64,000 nt of DNA from Musa acuminata AAA Group (taxonomy: Eukaryota > Streptophyta > Magnoliopsida > Zingiberales > Musaceae): the NCBI RefSeq assembly GCF_036884655.1, contig NC_088347.1, forward strand, positions 16,787,501 to 16,851,500, given 5' to 3'. Below the pieces are notes generated by a model that was not told where the DNA came from, searched no databases, and saw only the letters and a list, made by a program, of their open reading frames with translations. Below, in pieces: positions 1-12,600 of the stretch (positions are counted from its first letter, which is position 1; the number at the start of each line of letters is the position of its first letter). The translations under genes were made by a program, and so were the position numbers.

Positions 1-587
1 ATTAATTAACACACCACGGAACTTCAATTTTTAAAATCCAAGTCAATGGGAGTTAAATGTGGTTCATCCTTATCCCTTCAGAACAAAAAATCCAAGTCTT
101 TTTTTTAACTTTTCTGATAAATGGAGGATCAAGATACTGGACATAATTAGAACTATTTGAATGGAAGTGACTAGCATACATTGAGACAATATTTTATGAA
201 CTGATGTGAATATCTTGGAAAAGTGAATGTAAAAAGAAGAAATTTGTACAACTAAAAATTAAAAAAAAAGATGGCCATCTTGGAAAAAAAAATTATCCAT
301 ATGTTACATGAATAATATAGGTTCCAAAAAAAAGAGATCAAGATTCTATATCATCTAAAAGAGAGAATAGTTAGAATAACTTAACATAATATGCCTTGTT
401 CAAGTCACATGGATTTCTTAAGCATGTCTAAAGCCCGCAAAAAGGCCGCTGACAGCAATCCGGTCCACCAAAGTCCGGAAAAAGGCCACTGTAACACCCG
501 ATGGAGGAATTGTCGACTCTACTTGCGCATGCAATTGCCAGATGTAGGAGAAGCACCTCAAGCATATTTGGTGAATTGAATTAGCAA
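1..587. other. 3' flank of the FLX-like gene
   Basis: AT-rich sequence beyond the stop codon of the minus-strand FLX-like gene. The part nearest 587 should be its 3' UTR. I see no coding region, RNA gene or repeat boundary. A short plus-strand open frame at 391-579 has no recognisable domain and overlaps the likely 3' UTR, so I do not call it a gene. Confidence 0.5.
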
Positions 588-680
588 TTATCTACGAGCA
601 TACGTCTGCTGGATGTCATATTGACCATGAGGAACAGCTGATGATCCAAATTGAGGGTCATTATCAACAGTTCTCTGAAC
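588..680 (-). CDS. FLX-like: FLX-like exon 4 with stop codon
   Basis: The acceptor TTTCTCAG|GTTCAG opens a 30-codon terminal exon that ends in TAA at 588-590. The peptide is Gln/Tyr-rich ([12 protein letters not shown]). The frame agrees with exon 3. Only 74 bp of intron separate this exon from the retrotransposon that fills intron 3. Confidence 0.8.
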   Translation of the reverse strand, partial: VQRTVDNDPQFGSSAVPHGQYDIQQTYARR

Positions 681-3600
681 CTGAGAAACAAAATAACATG
701 TACATTCATTAAATTGTGAAAACAGTACACCAAACTTGCAATCATTCACCGTAGTGTCACGAACGGTCATCGCGCACTCGCAACAACTTCGTTCAACAAA
801 CCGTTTGTCGCTTTTGCATGCTTGTACAGAGACATGGCAATCTGTTTTACCTTGGTTTTGTGTGTTTTTGCTTGTAAAAATCTATGTTCGAACAGGTTGC
901 AACGCTGCAGTGCGACTACTCACCGCACCGGACCGAACTGCCCCAAAATGGCTCCGTTTTCGCGTGCCACGGCTTGTTTTCTGCAAGCCGTAGTAGCACC
1001 CCAAAACGTCAGCTATCTCAGCACCCTAGAACCCCCTGGGTGGCATAGGGTTGGATGGGGCTTCGATATATTGTTGGGTGTTGAAAAATCTTCACAAGTT
1101 CACACGTTAACTTGACGGGAACTTACCTTCGCGCCCGGCACCCAGTGAGCAATTGTTTGTGGACTTGAAACTGTTCGTTCTACCTAGTAAAGTCCTTGTT
1201 TTTCTCTTTCCTCTCTTTTCTCTTATGCAAGCAAGGTGCTCGTTGAATTGCTTGTAAAGCTTCCCCTTCCGTGAGACGTCGGGACTTGTCCATCGCTCGT
1301 TTTTTAACGAATTAACTTTTTCTTTTTCAGGTCCTTAGGGACCCGAGTGAGGTTACAAATTGGTTGACCCTTTGCAGACGCATATCGCAAGGGCGCGTCA
1401 CGACTTAGGCAATCCCAGCTAAGTCCGAGAAGTTAGCGCGAGGGTGCTTCGCGACTTAGGCAACTCAAGCTAAGTTCGCGTCTTGGGTACAAGGGTGCCT
1501 CACAACTTGGGCAATTCCAGCTAAATCCGTGACATTGTGGTATCAGAGCGGGCAAGCAATTCGAGCAAGCAGCGAAGGAACTTCGCAATCTCGCCATGGC
1601 AAAACATCATGGCGAATCAAGCAAGACGAGGCAAGCCGGACCCTTACCCCAAGCAGCCGCAGGTGGGCTGCAAGTGCATACTCACTCTCATGCTGTTGGA
1701 GCCGCTCAGGAGGGGCACGATAGCGAACATGATGAGCGAGAAGTTGTTTACTCTCCGCGAGCGGAGGAGGTGCAATCTGGAGTGCCAACTGGGAAAAAGA
1801 GTCATAAGGAGAGACTCATAGCGGCGGAAACCCGCTTGGATGTTCTTGGAGCGAGCTTGGAGGAACTCTACCATGGCTAACGAAGGCTTCTTAGGGTAGA
1901 GAGCTCACAAGAAGAAGTTGAATCCCGGATCGACAAGATTGAGGCCCTAGTCGATCGACTATCAGACGACACCAAAGACTCTATGCAACATCTGCACGAA
2001 GTCATGGCAGAACTCACTTCCAAAGTGACTAAGCTCACAAGGGACTAAATGCGGGAGGGAGCAACACCCGTGTTGCGCCGCCACAAAACTTGAGAGCACC
2101 TGAGCCGCATTGTTATGAGGGTGCCAGAGATGCTAAAGTGCTGGAGAATTTCCTATTCGACATGGAACAATACTTTCGAGCTACGAGGCCTGATTCTGAA
2201 GAAACCAAAGTTTCGATAGCAACCATGTATTTGAACGGGGATGAAAAACTTTGATGGCAAACTCGTTGGGAGGAGATCCAACAAGGTCGGTGTCGGGTGG
2301 ACACATGGGAGGACTTGAAGCGGGAGTTGAGAACTCAGTTCCTACCTGAGAACACAAAGTTCGTCGCGAGGAAATTGAGACAACTCCGCCAAAGCACTTC
2401 CATTCGAGACTACGTGAAGCAATTTTTTGCACTAATGCTGGACATACAAGACATGTCCAAGAAGGATAAACTGTTCAGCTTCCTCGATGGTTTAAAGCCA
2501 TAGGCTCAACAAGAACTGCATCGAAGGAATGTCACCGATGTGATCGGGGCAATTGCGACCGCAGAAAGGCTCACCGACTTTTTTTCCTCTAAGGACTCGG
2601 GAAAAAGGAAACAAGCTTCAGAAAATCGCCCTCCAAAATATTCTCGAGGGAAGGAGCTCGGGGGCGAGCAAATGAAGAAGAGCTCCCACAAAGGGCCAAG
2701 CTCAAAAGGTAAGGTCCAAAACCTGGCGGATGCTTCTAGTGCGGAGGGTCGCACATGGTGAGAGAGTGCCCACAGAAACAGGCACTGAATGCTTTAACAG
2801 TTTCCATCCATCCCCCCAAATTAGACAAGGGCAAAGTTGTCGCCCTCAGTTCAAGTAGTTCTGAATCCAGCAGCGATGATGAGGAGTCGCAAGGTCCCCG
2901 AATGGGAGCAATACGTTTGTTGAATGCATTGTGGGGTCAAGTGGGGGAAAACATAAAGACAAAGCCATTGAAAGCAGGGAGTAGCGAGCTGATGTATGTG
3001 GACATTAAGCTCAATGACCAAACAACCCGTGCAATGGTGGACACGAGCGCTACCCACAACTTTATTGCCGATTGAGAAGCAAAGCGACTTGGGCTGATCT
3101 TGGAGAAGAACCCAAGTCGGATGAAGGCGGTGAACTCGGAGGCCAAGCGAATCTCCAAGCTGGCAAAGGGTATCCCCATCAAGATCGGAACATGGAGCGA
3201 GAACACGAACATGAAGACGATTCCATTAGACGACTTCCAAGTGATTCTTGGACTGAAGTTTATGCACACGGCGAAGTTGGTGTTAATGCTGTTCCTAAAT
3301 TCCCTATGTATGATGGGAGGTGACGACCCCTATGTGGTTCCCGTCTCTCGGAGAGGAACTAGGGACCCCCAACAGATATCATCATTACAATTGAAGAAAT
3401 GGGTACGAAAAAGCGAATTAACATTCGCGGCTACTGTGAAGCTAGAGCCACTCGACGAGGTGGCCATTCATGAATCTATTGTGGTGACGAACGTTCTGAA
3501 GGAGATCACAGACGTTATGCCACCCGAGTTGCCGAAGACTCTACCGCCACGCAGAGGCGTGGATCATTATATCGTGCTAGAGCCAGGAGTGAAGCCTCCA

Positions 3601-6600
3601 ACGAGACCACCCTACCACATGTCCCCTCCAGAGTTGGCAAAGCTCAGAAAGCAGTTAGATGAACAGCTAAGCGGTGGTCTCATCCGTAGTTCCAAAGTAC
3701 CATTCGGAGCTCTAGTTCTCTTCCAAAAGAAACAAGATGGGAGCCTCCGACTATGCATCGATTATCAAGCCCTCAATAAAGTGACGGTGAAGAACAAGTA
3801 TCACATCCCGCTCATCACGGACTTGTTCGACCAATTGGGCAAAGCCAAGTATTTCTCTATACTTGACCCAAGTATGGAGTGTTTGAATTCTTGATGATGC
3901 CTTTCGACTTAACCAATGCTCCGACCACGTTCTGCACTCTTATGAACCAACTATTCAAAGAGTATTTGGATAAGTTTGTGGTCATCTACTTGGACGATAT
4001 CATCGTCTACAGCCAAACGCTCAAGGAGCATGTCGAGCACCTTCGGATAATTTTCAAGGTTCTTAGGGAGAACACTTTGTTCGTGAAAAGGAAGAAGTGC
4101 TACTTTGCTCAAACGGAGATCTTATTCTTAGGGCATCGAATCGGTGATGGCTCCATTCGGATGGACAAATTAAAGGTACAAGCTGTTGCGGAATGGCGAA
4201 CTCCAAAGAAAGTGCTAGAGCTGAGATCCTTCCTTGGTTTCGTCAACTACTATTGACGCTTCATAGCGGGGTATTCGAAGCATGCAACTCCACTAACGGA
4301 GTTGCTGAAGGAGTAGCCTTAGAGGTGGTTTGACAAATGTGAAGCTACATTCCAAGATCTGAAGGCGGCTGTGTTAGAAGAACCGGTGCTCAAATTTTCG
4401 GATTATGGGGAGCCCTTTGAAGTCCATACATATGCGTCAGACTTCGCTATTGGAGGAGTACTCATACAAGAGGGTCACCTAGTGGCCTACGAGAGCCGCA
4501 AGCTCAACAAGATCGAGCGGCGGTATTCGGTGCACGAGAAGGAGATGACAGCGATGATCCACTATCTACGAGTTTGGCGGCACTACCTTCTCGGATTGCG
4601 ATTTGTGTTGAGGACAGACAACATTGCTTCGAGCTATTTCCAAACTAAAAAAAAACTCTCCCCATAGCAAGCACGATGGCAGGACTTCCTAGCTGAGTTT
4701 GATATGGCAATGGAGTACAAGCTCGGAAAAACAAATGTCGTAACCGATGCATTGAGCCGGAAAGTGGAGTGAGTGAATGTCAAACAATTGGAGGGCAGAG
4801 GCCGAGCAAGTCAATTACACTCCAACTTCCTTTCCAGGATCAGGGATGGACTGTACAGTGATCCCCAGACAGTAACCCTGATGCGACTCATTAAAGAAGG
4901 CAAGATACGACGATTTTGGGTCCAGGAGAGACACATTTACACAAAAGGGAATAGGGTTTATGTTCCTCGAGTGGACAATTTGAGCCGTGAACTCTTAAGA
5001 GTATCATGATTCCCTTTGGGCTGGACATCTGGGTATTCACAGAACCTTGGCTCTCGTGGAGAGGGCCTTCTACTGGCCGAAGATGGGGACTGATGTGAAG
5101 GAATATGTTCAAACATGCCTCACTTGCCAACAAGACAAGGTGGAGCAACGGAAGCCGGTGAGACTTTTGGAGCTATTGCTCATATCAGAAAGGTCGTGGG
5201 AGAGCATTTCCTTGGACTTCATATCAAGCTTGCCAATAGTAGGGGGACTTGGATCGATACTCGTGGTGGTCGATCGATTTTCAAAGTATACGATTTTCAT
5301 TGTTGCACCCCTACACTGTTCATCAAAGGAGGAGGCCAAGCTAAAGATGAGGAATGTGGTGAAGTATTGGGGAGTCCCGTACAATATCATCAGTGATCGA
5401 GATGCTCGGTTCCTGGGACGATTATGGAACGAGCTATTCAAATTGTTGGGGTCTAAGTTATACTTCTCCACAAGCCTCCACCCCTAGACGGATGACCAAA
5501 CTAAAAGGATAAACTCACTCCTTGAGCAATATCTTCGGCACTACGTGAGTGCCAACCAACGAGATTGGGTGAAGCTATTGGACATAGCCCAATTCTCCTA
5601 CAACTTGCAGTGGAGCTCTGCGTCCAACAAGAGCTCATTCGATATCATTACAGGACAACAACCAACAACTCCTCATACCTTGGCTATTGGGTATACTGGA
5701 AATAGTTCGTCAGCATATTACTTTGGAAAAGAATGGCACCGAAATGTAGATATTGCGCGGGCTTACTTGGAAAAGACAACCAAAAAGATGAAGAAGTGGG
5801 CAGACTTGGGAAGGCGACCGCAGGAGTTCAAAGTTGACGATTTGGTGTTGGTAAAGCTCCAACTAGCATCACTCAAATTCTTTAGGAACAAAGTACATAA
5901 AAGATTGGTGCAGAAGTCTGAAGGGCCCTTCCCAATTATCAGTAGGGTGGGCAACGTCTCCTACAAGTTGCAACTACCGGCATAGCTCAAAATTCACAAT
6001 GTTTTTCATGTCAACAACTTGAAAGCCTACCACTCAGATCCGTAAGATGCTTCCCGAAGTATTCCAACTCAGCTACCCCCCACCAGAGTCTCATACGAAA
6101 AGTGAGTTGAAACCATTTTAGCGGATCGGAAGATAAAACTACCCAATGGAGTTGAGCAGAACGAGTACTTGGTGAAGTGGCAAAAGCTTCCCCGAACCGA
6201 AGCCAGTTGGGAGCCCGAAGACGCCCTATGACATGAAGAAGCAGTCATCAACAACTATCAACAAGCGTCGACGAGGGCGTCGACAGTTTAAGTGGGGAAG
6301 AATGTCACAACGGTCGTCGCGCACTCGCAACAACTTCGTTAACCGTTCGTCGCTTTTGCATGCTTGTACAAAGATATGGCAAACTGTTTTGCCTTGGTTT
6401 TGTGTGTTTTTGCTAGTAAAAATGCATGTTCGAATAGGTTGCAACGCTGCAGTGCGACCGTTCGCTGCGCCAGGCCAAACTGCCCCAAAATGGCTCCGTT
6501 TTCACTTGCCACGACTTGTTTTCTGCAAGCCGCAGCAGTACCCCAAAATGTTAGCCATCTCAGCACCCTGGAACCCCCCGGGTGGCACAGGGCTGGATGG

Positions 6601-9600
6601 TGCTTCGGTATATTGTCGATCGTTGAAAAATCTTCACGAGTTCGCACGTTAACTTGACGGGAACTTGCCTTCGCATCCGGCACCCGGTGAGTAATTGTTT
6701 GTGGACTTGCAACTGTTCGTTCAACCTTCTAAAGTCATTGTTTTCCTCCTTCCTCTCTTTTCTCTTATGTATGCAAGGTGCTCGCTGAATTGCTTGTAAA
6801 GCTTCCCCTTCCACGAGACGTCGAGAATTGTCCGTCGCTCGTTTTCGAACTAATTAACTTTCTCTTTTACAGGTCTTTCAGGACCTGAGTGATGTTGCAA
6901 ATTGGCTAACCCTTTGTGGACGCATATCGCAAGGGCGCATCACGACTTAAGCAATCTCAGCTAAGTCTGAGAATTTAGCGTGAGGGTGCTTCGCGACTTA
7001 GGCAACTCAAGCTAAGTTCGCGTCTTGGCCGCAAGGGTGCCTTACGACTTGGGCAATTTAACTAAGTGCATGACAGTAGGACCATTAGATATTATTGAAA
7101 TTGTTAATGCCAGCATAGAAGAAAAATATGGACATTCTTAAACTTGTATACCTTTACAGAACATGTCCTCTAGCAATTCAAACTTCTAGTACTTAGCACA
7201 GTATTAAACATGAATATGAATATGTGGAATATGCAAAACCAAGCAACCTAAAAAACAAACCTGGTGGAAATTATGTGGGCCAGCAAAATTCGCTGCATAA
7301 GCCATCCCTGGGTTTCCATAAGTTCCAGCATATCCTGAACCTGAAATAACACCAAACTTTAGCTAAAGTTCTTCATTAAAGCATAAGAATTAGGAGAATT
7401 CCACCGGTTGGAAGATCATCGGAAGCAAGAGAACAAGCAATCTAAGAGAAAACAATCACAAGATACATCAACTATGTCAAAGTACCTGAGTTAGCTGAGG
7501 CCGCAGCCGCTACTTGTGCTTTCTTCTCCGTGTTGGCAAGTTCAGCATGTAATTTTTCAATCTCACGAGCCATCAACACCATATTATTTTCCATTATCTG
7601 ACTCTGTTCGGTGTTATCAGCATGTACCTTCTTCTCAAATTCTATTGCAGCCCTATCCAGAATAAATAAATAAGGAAGAGCATTAGCAACACTAGCTAGA
7701 AATTCATAGAACTTAAAGAAATTGAGAACGAATACTGAAATTCAAACAAAGAATGGTATTCAGTAAATCACAACTGAAAGGGATGGAGAAGAGAAAATAA
7801 AAAAGAATCCAACATGTTGGGACGAAGCAGACAGCCCAACTATAGGACAAGAAGCTTTATTATGCCATACCAAAAGAAAATTGGTCATCTACAATCAGCT
7901 ATCAATATAAAAGTAATTAACTAGATATTTGATCCTCCACCTAACTGCTTTTATGCATTCTGCTATCCCACTGATCAATGGCAATCACAAAATCATTTTT
8001 ATAATGTTTTTGATGAAAAGGCCTAGTGACCCATTTGCTAGTTATTTTCTTCTTCACCTGTTTCATATTCTTCCCACTTGTAAGTTTTCTTTCTCCCTAC
8101 TATCCTTTTAAATTTTTATCCTCTAGGTTCACTCCCAATATATTGGACCCAAATTGGTTTGGTGATCGTAGTTCTTAAAACATAATTCTTCTTGGTTTTG
8201 ATGCCGGATCCCACAAAACATCTAAAATAGAACAATGGCATCACCTTTCAGAGAACATAATCATTAAAAACGAAATTAAAAACAAGATGTTGAACAAAAT
8301 AACAAAGAAGAGAATAAACACGATATAGAATCAACAAGGTCGAAGTAACAGCAACAAGGAAAATAAAATCAGCCAAAGATCAGGCCAACAACATAGAAGA
8401 GAAAAAGAGGAGCAAAAAGTGAAATTGAACTTCATCACTGAACATATGATCTGATGAATAACAACAAAATAACAAATGGAAAAGGTGAAAGAAAGAGAAA
8501 AAAAAATGACAAATTGAAGAACAACAAAAAATACAAGAAAATAATAGTTGGAAGCACTATAGAAGGAAACAATAGAAGGAACAGAAGAATAGGCATATAG
8601 AAGAAAAGAAAAAGGGCATAAGCATAGAGCATGAGAGCAGCCATGTTTCTTTTTTCCTTCTTTAATGAACAAAACTCTTTTTTTTCATGAGATAAAATAT
8701 AATGAAGTATTTGCACCACATAATCCTGTAATTGGTACTCCTTCACATGGAGAAGTGTGCATCTTGATGTTGGGTGTCCTGTCATGCCGCCCAACAACTT
8801 CGATGTGGCTCATGGTCCATGCTTCTTGTTCAAAATTGAGCAACAAAAGTTCTGATTTTGTCCAGATAGTCAATATCACAGATAAGCTGCATCAAATCCT
8901 TAACAAAGGCAGATTGTTTTTCATTTTTGTTCACCTGTGATCCAAGTATCGTCACTTTTCTCCATTAGCACCTTAACTTTATCATTACTCACCTACAATT
9001 CCTGGCTTACTCAAATGTCACAGGTAAACGTCACATAATGATGCTAGTGATCTTTGTTCCATGGCCACTCTTTTGGTGAACAAGATACAGAAATAGCCCT
9101 CTGCTCACCACAAAATCACGTGCATCTTAACTAGCTCCTCTTATCATTCAACTTCTTGAGCAATTAAGTGCTCCGCCTCAGTTTCCCCCTTCTTCACACA
9201 TGGTCACAACCACTCCACTGCCTAGATTCAACGTCATAACACTCTACTCCTTTGCAAGAATAAATTGTAGATTAGCCATCGACCATCTCTTTGCTTTGTA
9301 TTTTGCTCACCTACGATCACTTTGCCCATTCCGAGTTTTTTCAATTAGCACCTAAACTTTATCATTACTCACCTTGAATTCAGGGCATATTCAAATAACA
9401 TAAGTATCATCACAAAATGATGTTAACAATCTTTTCTTCATGGCCGCTTAAGCTCCTAAAAGGCCCTCTGCTCTCTATGGCATCACATGCATCTTAATGG
9501 TCACAACCATTCTACTGCCTATTTCAACATCATAGCATTCCAACCTTTAGCCTTTTCGACAACTTCTCTGTGTCAACTACCAAGGCCCTGCCAACAAGCA

Positions 9601-12600
9601 TTCCCTTCAGTCAACTTTGATGGCCTCAATGTTATATTCACCCCTGCAATTGAGCCTGTTGTTGTCCATTTTCAACACCATTGAGATCTTTAGCATACCT
9701 ACTATATCATCAAGGACAAAGATTCACTGTCAAATATCGACTAATTACCTAATAGGTGCTCTAGACCAAGGATTGAAATATCGTACCGTGCCAAAGTTTC
9801 GACATTCACTCAGTATGGTACGGTACTGTATACCAAACGGTTTACCGTATATATATATATATATAAGTAAAAAAGAATTTTTCGATAATGTTGCCGAGGC
9901 GACATCGCGTCGCCTTTTTCGACAACGTTTCCGAGGCGACGTCGCATCGCCTTTTCCCACCTAGGGAGAAAGAGGCGATGTCGCATATTTATATAATATA
10001 TATATTATATATATTATACCACTCGGTAGTGGGCGGTCTGTGTACCGGTCTGCTGACGGACCGATACGTACCGCTCGATACGGGCAGTATTATTCGAAAT
10101 TGTAATCCTTGCTCTAGACCATCCACAAGATCAACATCAACAATGTTTGAATAGCGTAATCCCAAACAAAGATTACCCCTCATTCCTCGGTTTGTAGTTG
10201 TTCATGCCATCGCTGATTGGGGAGAAATAGGGCAAAGAATATGAATTAGAGCTTTGAGGCCTTTATTGTGTCACATCCTCTTAACCAACATCCAAAATCA
10301 TAAGTGGGTATGGTTGGTAAAGTGACACTATTTGAACCATAGGTGGGTAATTTGTAGTTTATTCTAAAGGCAGCATTCATAAAAGAAAATACGTGCAGAA
10401 CTAGAGAGAAGTGCCTTGGATCAAGATGGAAGCTAAGCTCATAAGCAAAATGGTACAAAACCAATCTCCAGGGACCTGTCTTAACTAAAACCTGTCAAAG
10501 GTACTGAATCGAGGGCTAAGCTCACAAGTGGGTTGGCACACAAATCAATCATCACGTCGCACAGTACAGATATTATTTTGTCATAATTAAATCCATGCAA
10601 TTTAGAAGGTTAAAGAATTCAATTGAATGTCAATCCTAAGTAGATCCTCTATTGTTGTTGCAAGTAGCTAACCAAAATGATTTAAGCATGAGATGGATAA
10701 CTTGAAAATTCAAAATGATCTTGGCAGGAAGGAGCATCTAGCTCTTTAATTAACTTAAACTAAGGAGAAAATAACTTCAAAATTCAAAATGATTTCTGCA
10801 GGAAGGAGCATCTAGCTCATTAATCACCACTTACACTAAGGATAAAAAAGTTGAAAATTCAAAATGATTTCAGCAAGAAGGAGCATCTAGCACTTTGATT
10901 GTAGCTTACACTAAGGAGAAAAGAAATTATAAGAATGAAAGATAGCAACTACCTTAGGATATGTTCATCCTCATGGAACAAAAAGCTCCAAAGGTTGCTT
11001 CCCAAGCTTTTAGGTAGGATAGAAAAGAAGAATGAGGAAGCAGTTGATTTCTTTTGACTTAAGGGACTGACTAAAGTATTAAGGTTTCTGGTCTGTATTA
11101 GTGATATATACCACTACATGTTCACCACACTGGCACCAAATGGCGTGCTGCATGGCATAAACCTGGTACACAAAACTAGAGAACATGAGTATTATACGCT
11201 AGCATAACAATTGCTGCGAGCATTGTAGTAGCATCGTGCCTATGAATGGTTGTAGCATAGCAAGTGGGAACTTAATCGTGGGTTTCAATATCAGTGATGA
11301 TACTGTACTCCTAAGAACAGTGAAAATTCAGTAGAAATGGGAATGTAATTTAAGGAACAGAAGAGAAGTGAGTATATTCCGAACAACAAGGATTGTTTTA
11401 CCACTTAACTCATTCAAAGGAAGGGAAAATAAAATTTTGTTTACTTTAATTGGTCCAGAGACAATATGCATTTTATTTTTTTATTTATGATCTCACATGG
11501 TAGAAAGAGAAAGCAAAGAACAAATGCCAACCCTAGATGAGGCACCTATAAGCTTAATACAAAAGAAGAACATATTAGAAGAGAATTTTGGAGGACGTAA
11601 AAGAGAAGACAAATCATGATGTTTTCTAAACAACCCTCCCCACCCAACATGACTAGAGCAGCTCCCCTCTAGCAAAGCTAACATCATGTGTAGTTTATCA
11701 TTTGACCAGTGACTTGTATAGTGAAAAAAGAAGAGCTATAGCATTAAGCTTAAAGACCAATCTTCTCTATTGGAACTGATTTCATAGGTTACATGGAGAA
11801 CAGGATTACAAATGAGAATAATTAAAATTTCTCAAGGTCAAGTTGCTACAGAGTTTCACTGATGAAGTAAAGATACATGCAATAAGTGCCCTGTGGTCAT
11901 GTTCCTGAGTTATTCACATTCTAATCAAACCCAATTGCCCAAGGTTACTTCATCAACTATGATAATTAAGATCCTCTAATTGACCAGATGATCAGTTGAT
12001 TCTTAACTATTCATAATCAGAAATATCAACACCTGGCTTGAGGTCAACATTCGAAAAAGATTAGCATCTTTCGTGGAATTTTTGTTGCAAAAGTTTGTAT
12101 ATTAAGTTAATAAAGAAAGAAACATGGACGCTAAGATGCAGTGCAAGGATTTCATCTCCAAAATTATTAAGAATAAACAATTAAAATACTGACCAAATAG
12201 GAAAATTGATCAAAGAATCTACATATAAAGAAAATAACATAGACTGCTGAAATCTCCAAGCAGAAAGATATAACTAAGGATGTGAGAATCACAGACCTGC
12301 CCTTTTGGATCTCCTTGCGCATGATCTCTATCTCAGCCATGACTGTGTCCGCCTGCTTGTGCTCCGCTCGAGCACTCGACAGTTGCCCTTTGAGCCCCTG
12401 CAGCTGCTCAACGAGCTCATGCCTCACGGCTCCCAGACTCTGGACATCGGATCGCACCTGCGCCAATTCGGCCCGCATCCCCTCTAACACCCGCGCCTCC
12501 GCCTCCGCCTTGAGCGATCGCTCATAGACCTCGCGTACCTCGGCGTCCTTTGCAGCCTTGGTCTCGGCTGCCGAGGCGGCGGCGAGACGGAGTTCGTGCT

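Larger units (their letters stand above)
755..7075 (+). mobile_element. Ty3/gypsy chromovirus (probably Galadriel-type) in intron 3 of the FLX-like gene
   Basis: A 6.3 kb element with LTRs at 755-1534 and 6303-7075. Both begin TGTCAC and end TGACA. It has a tRNA-Met-type primer-binding site, a polypurine tract before the 3' LTR, and gag, protease, RT, RNase H, integrase and chromodomain coding in gypsy order. The flanks share GTAG (751-754 and 7076-7079), a 4-base match where 5 bases are usual. It lies antisense to the host gene. Scattered stops, a deletion in RT and replaced catalytic residues make it non-functional. The placement in the Galadriel subclade rests on the gag N-terminus, the tRNA-Met primer and the C-terminal chromodomain, and is less certain than 'chromovirus'. 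Confidence 0.93.
7653..12296 (-). other. FLX-like: Intron 1 of the FLX-like gene
   Basis: 4.6 kb of AT-rich intron. Besides the MITE and repeats listed separately, it holds purine-rich stretches on the plus strand (8220-8660) and anonymous AT-rich sequence (10,930-12,160). Open frames on either strand here have no recognisable domain and I take them as chance. Confidence 0.75.

Noticed and set aside
8331..8797. Minus-strand open frames of 113 and 120 residues
   Set aside because: They arise from a purine-rich plus strand (Phe/Leu/Ser-rich translation), lie in intron 1 and show no domain.
9759..10121. MITE classed as Mutator-like
   Set aside because: A 10 bp duplication (GCTCTAGACC) is possible if the ends are read as AAGGATT, but the longer inverted end CAAGGATT with 8 bp fits hAT better. 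Kept as an alternative only.
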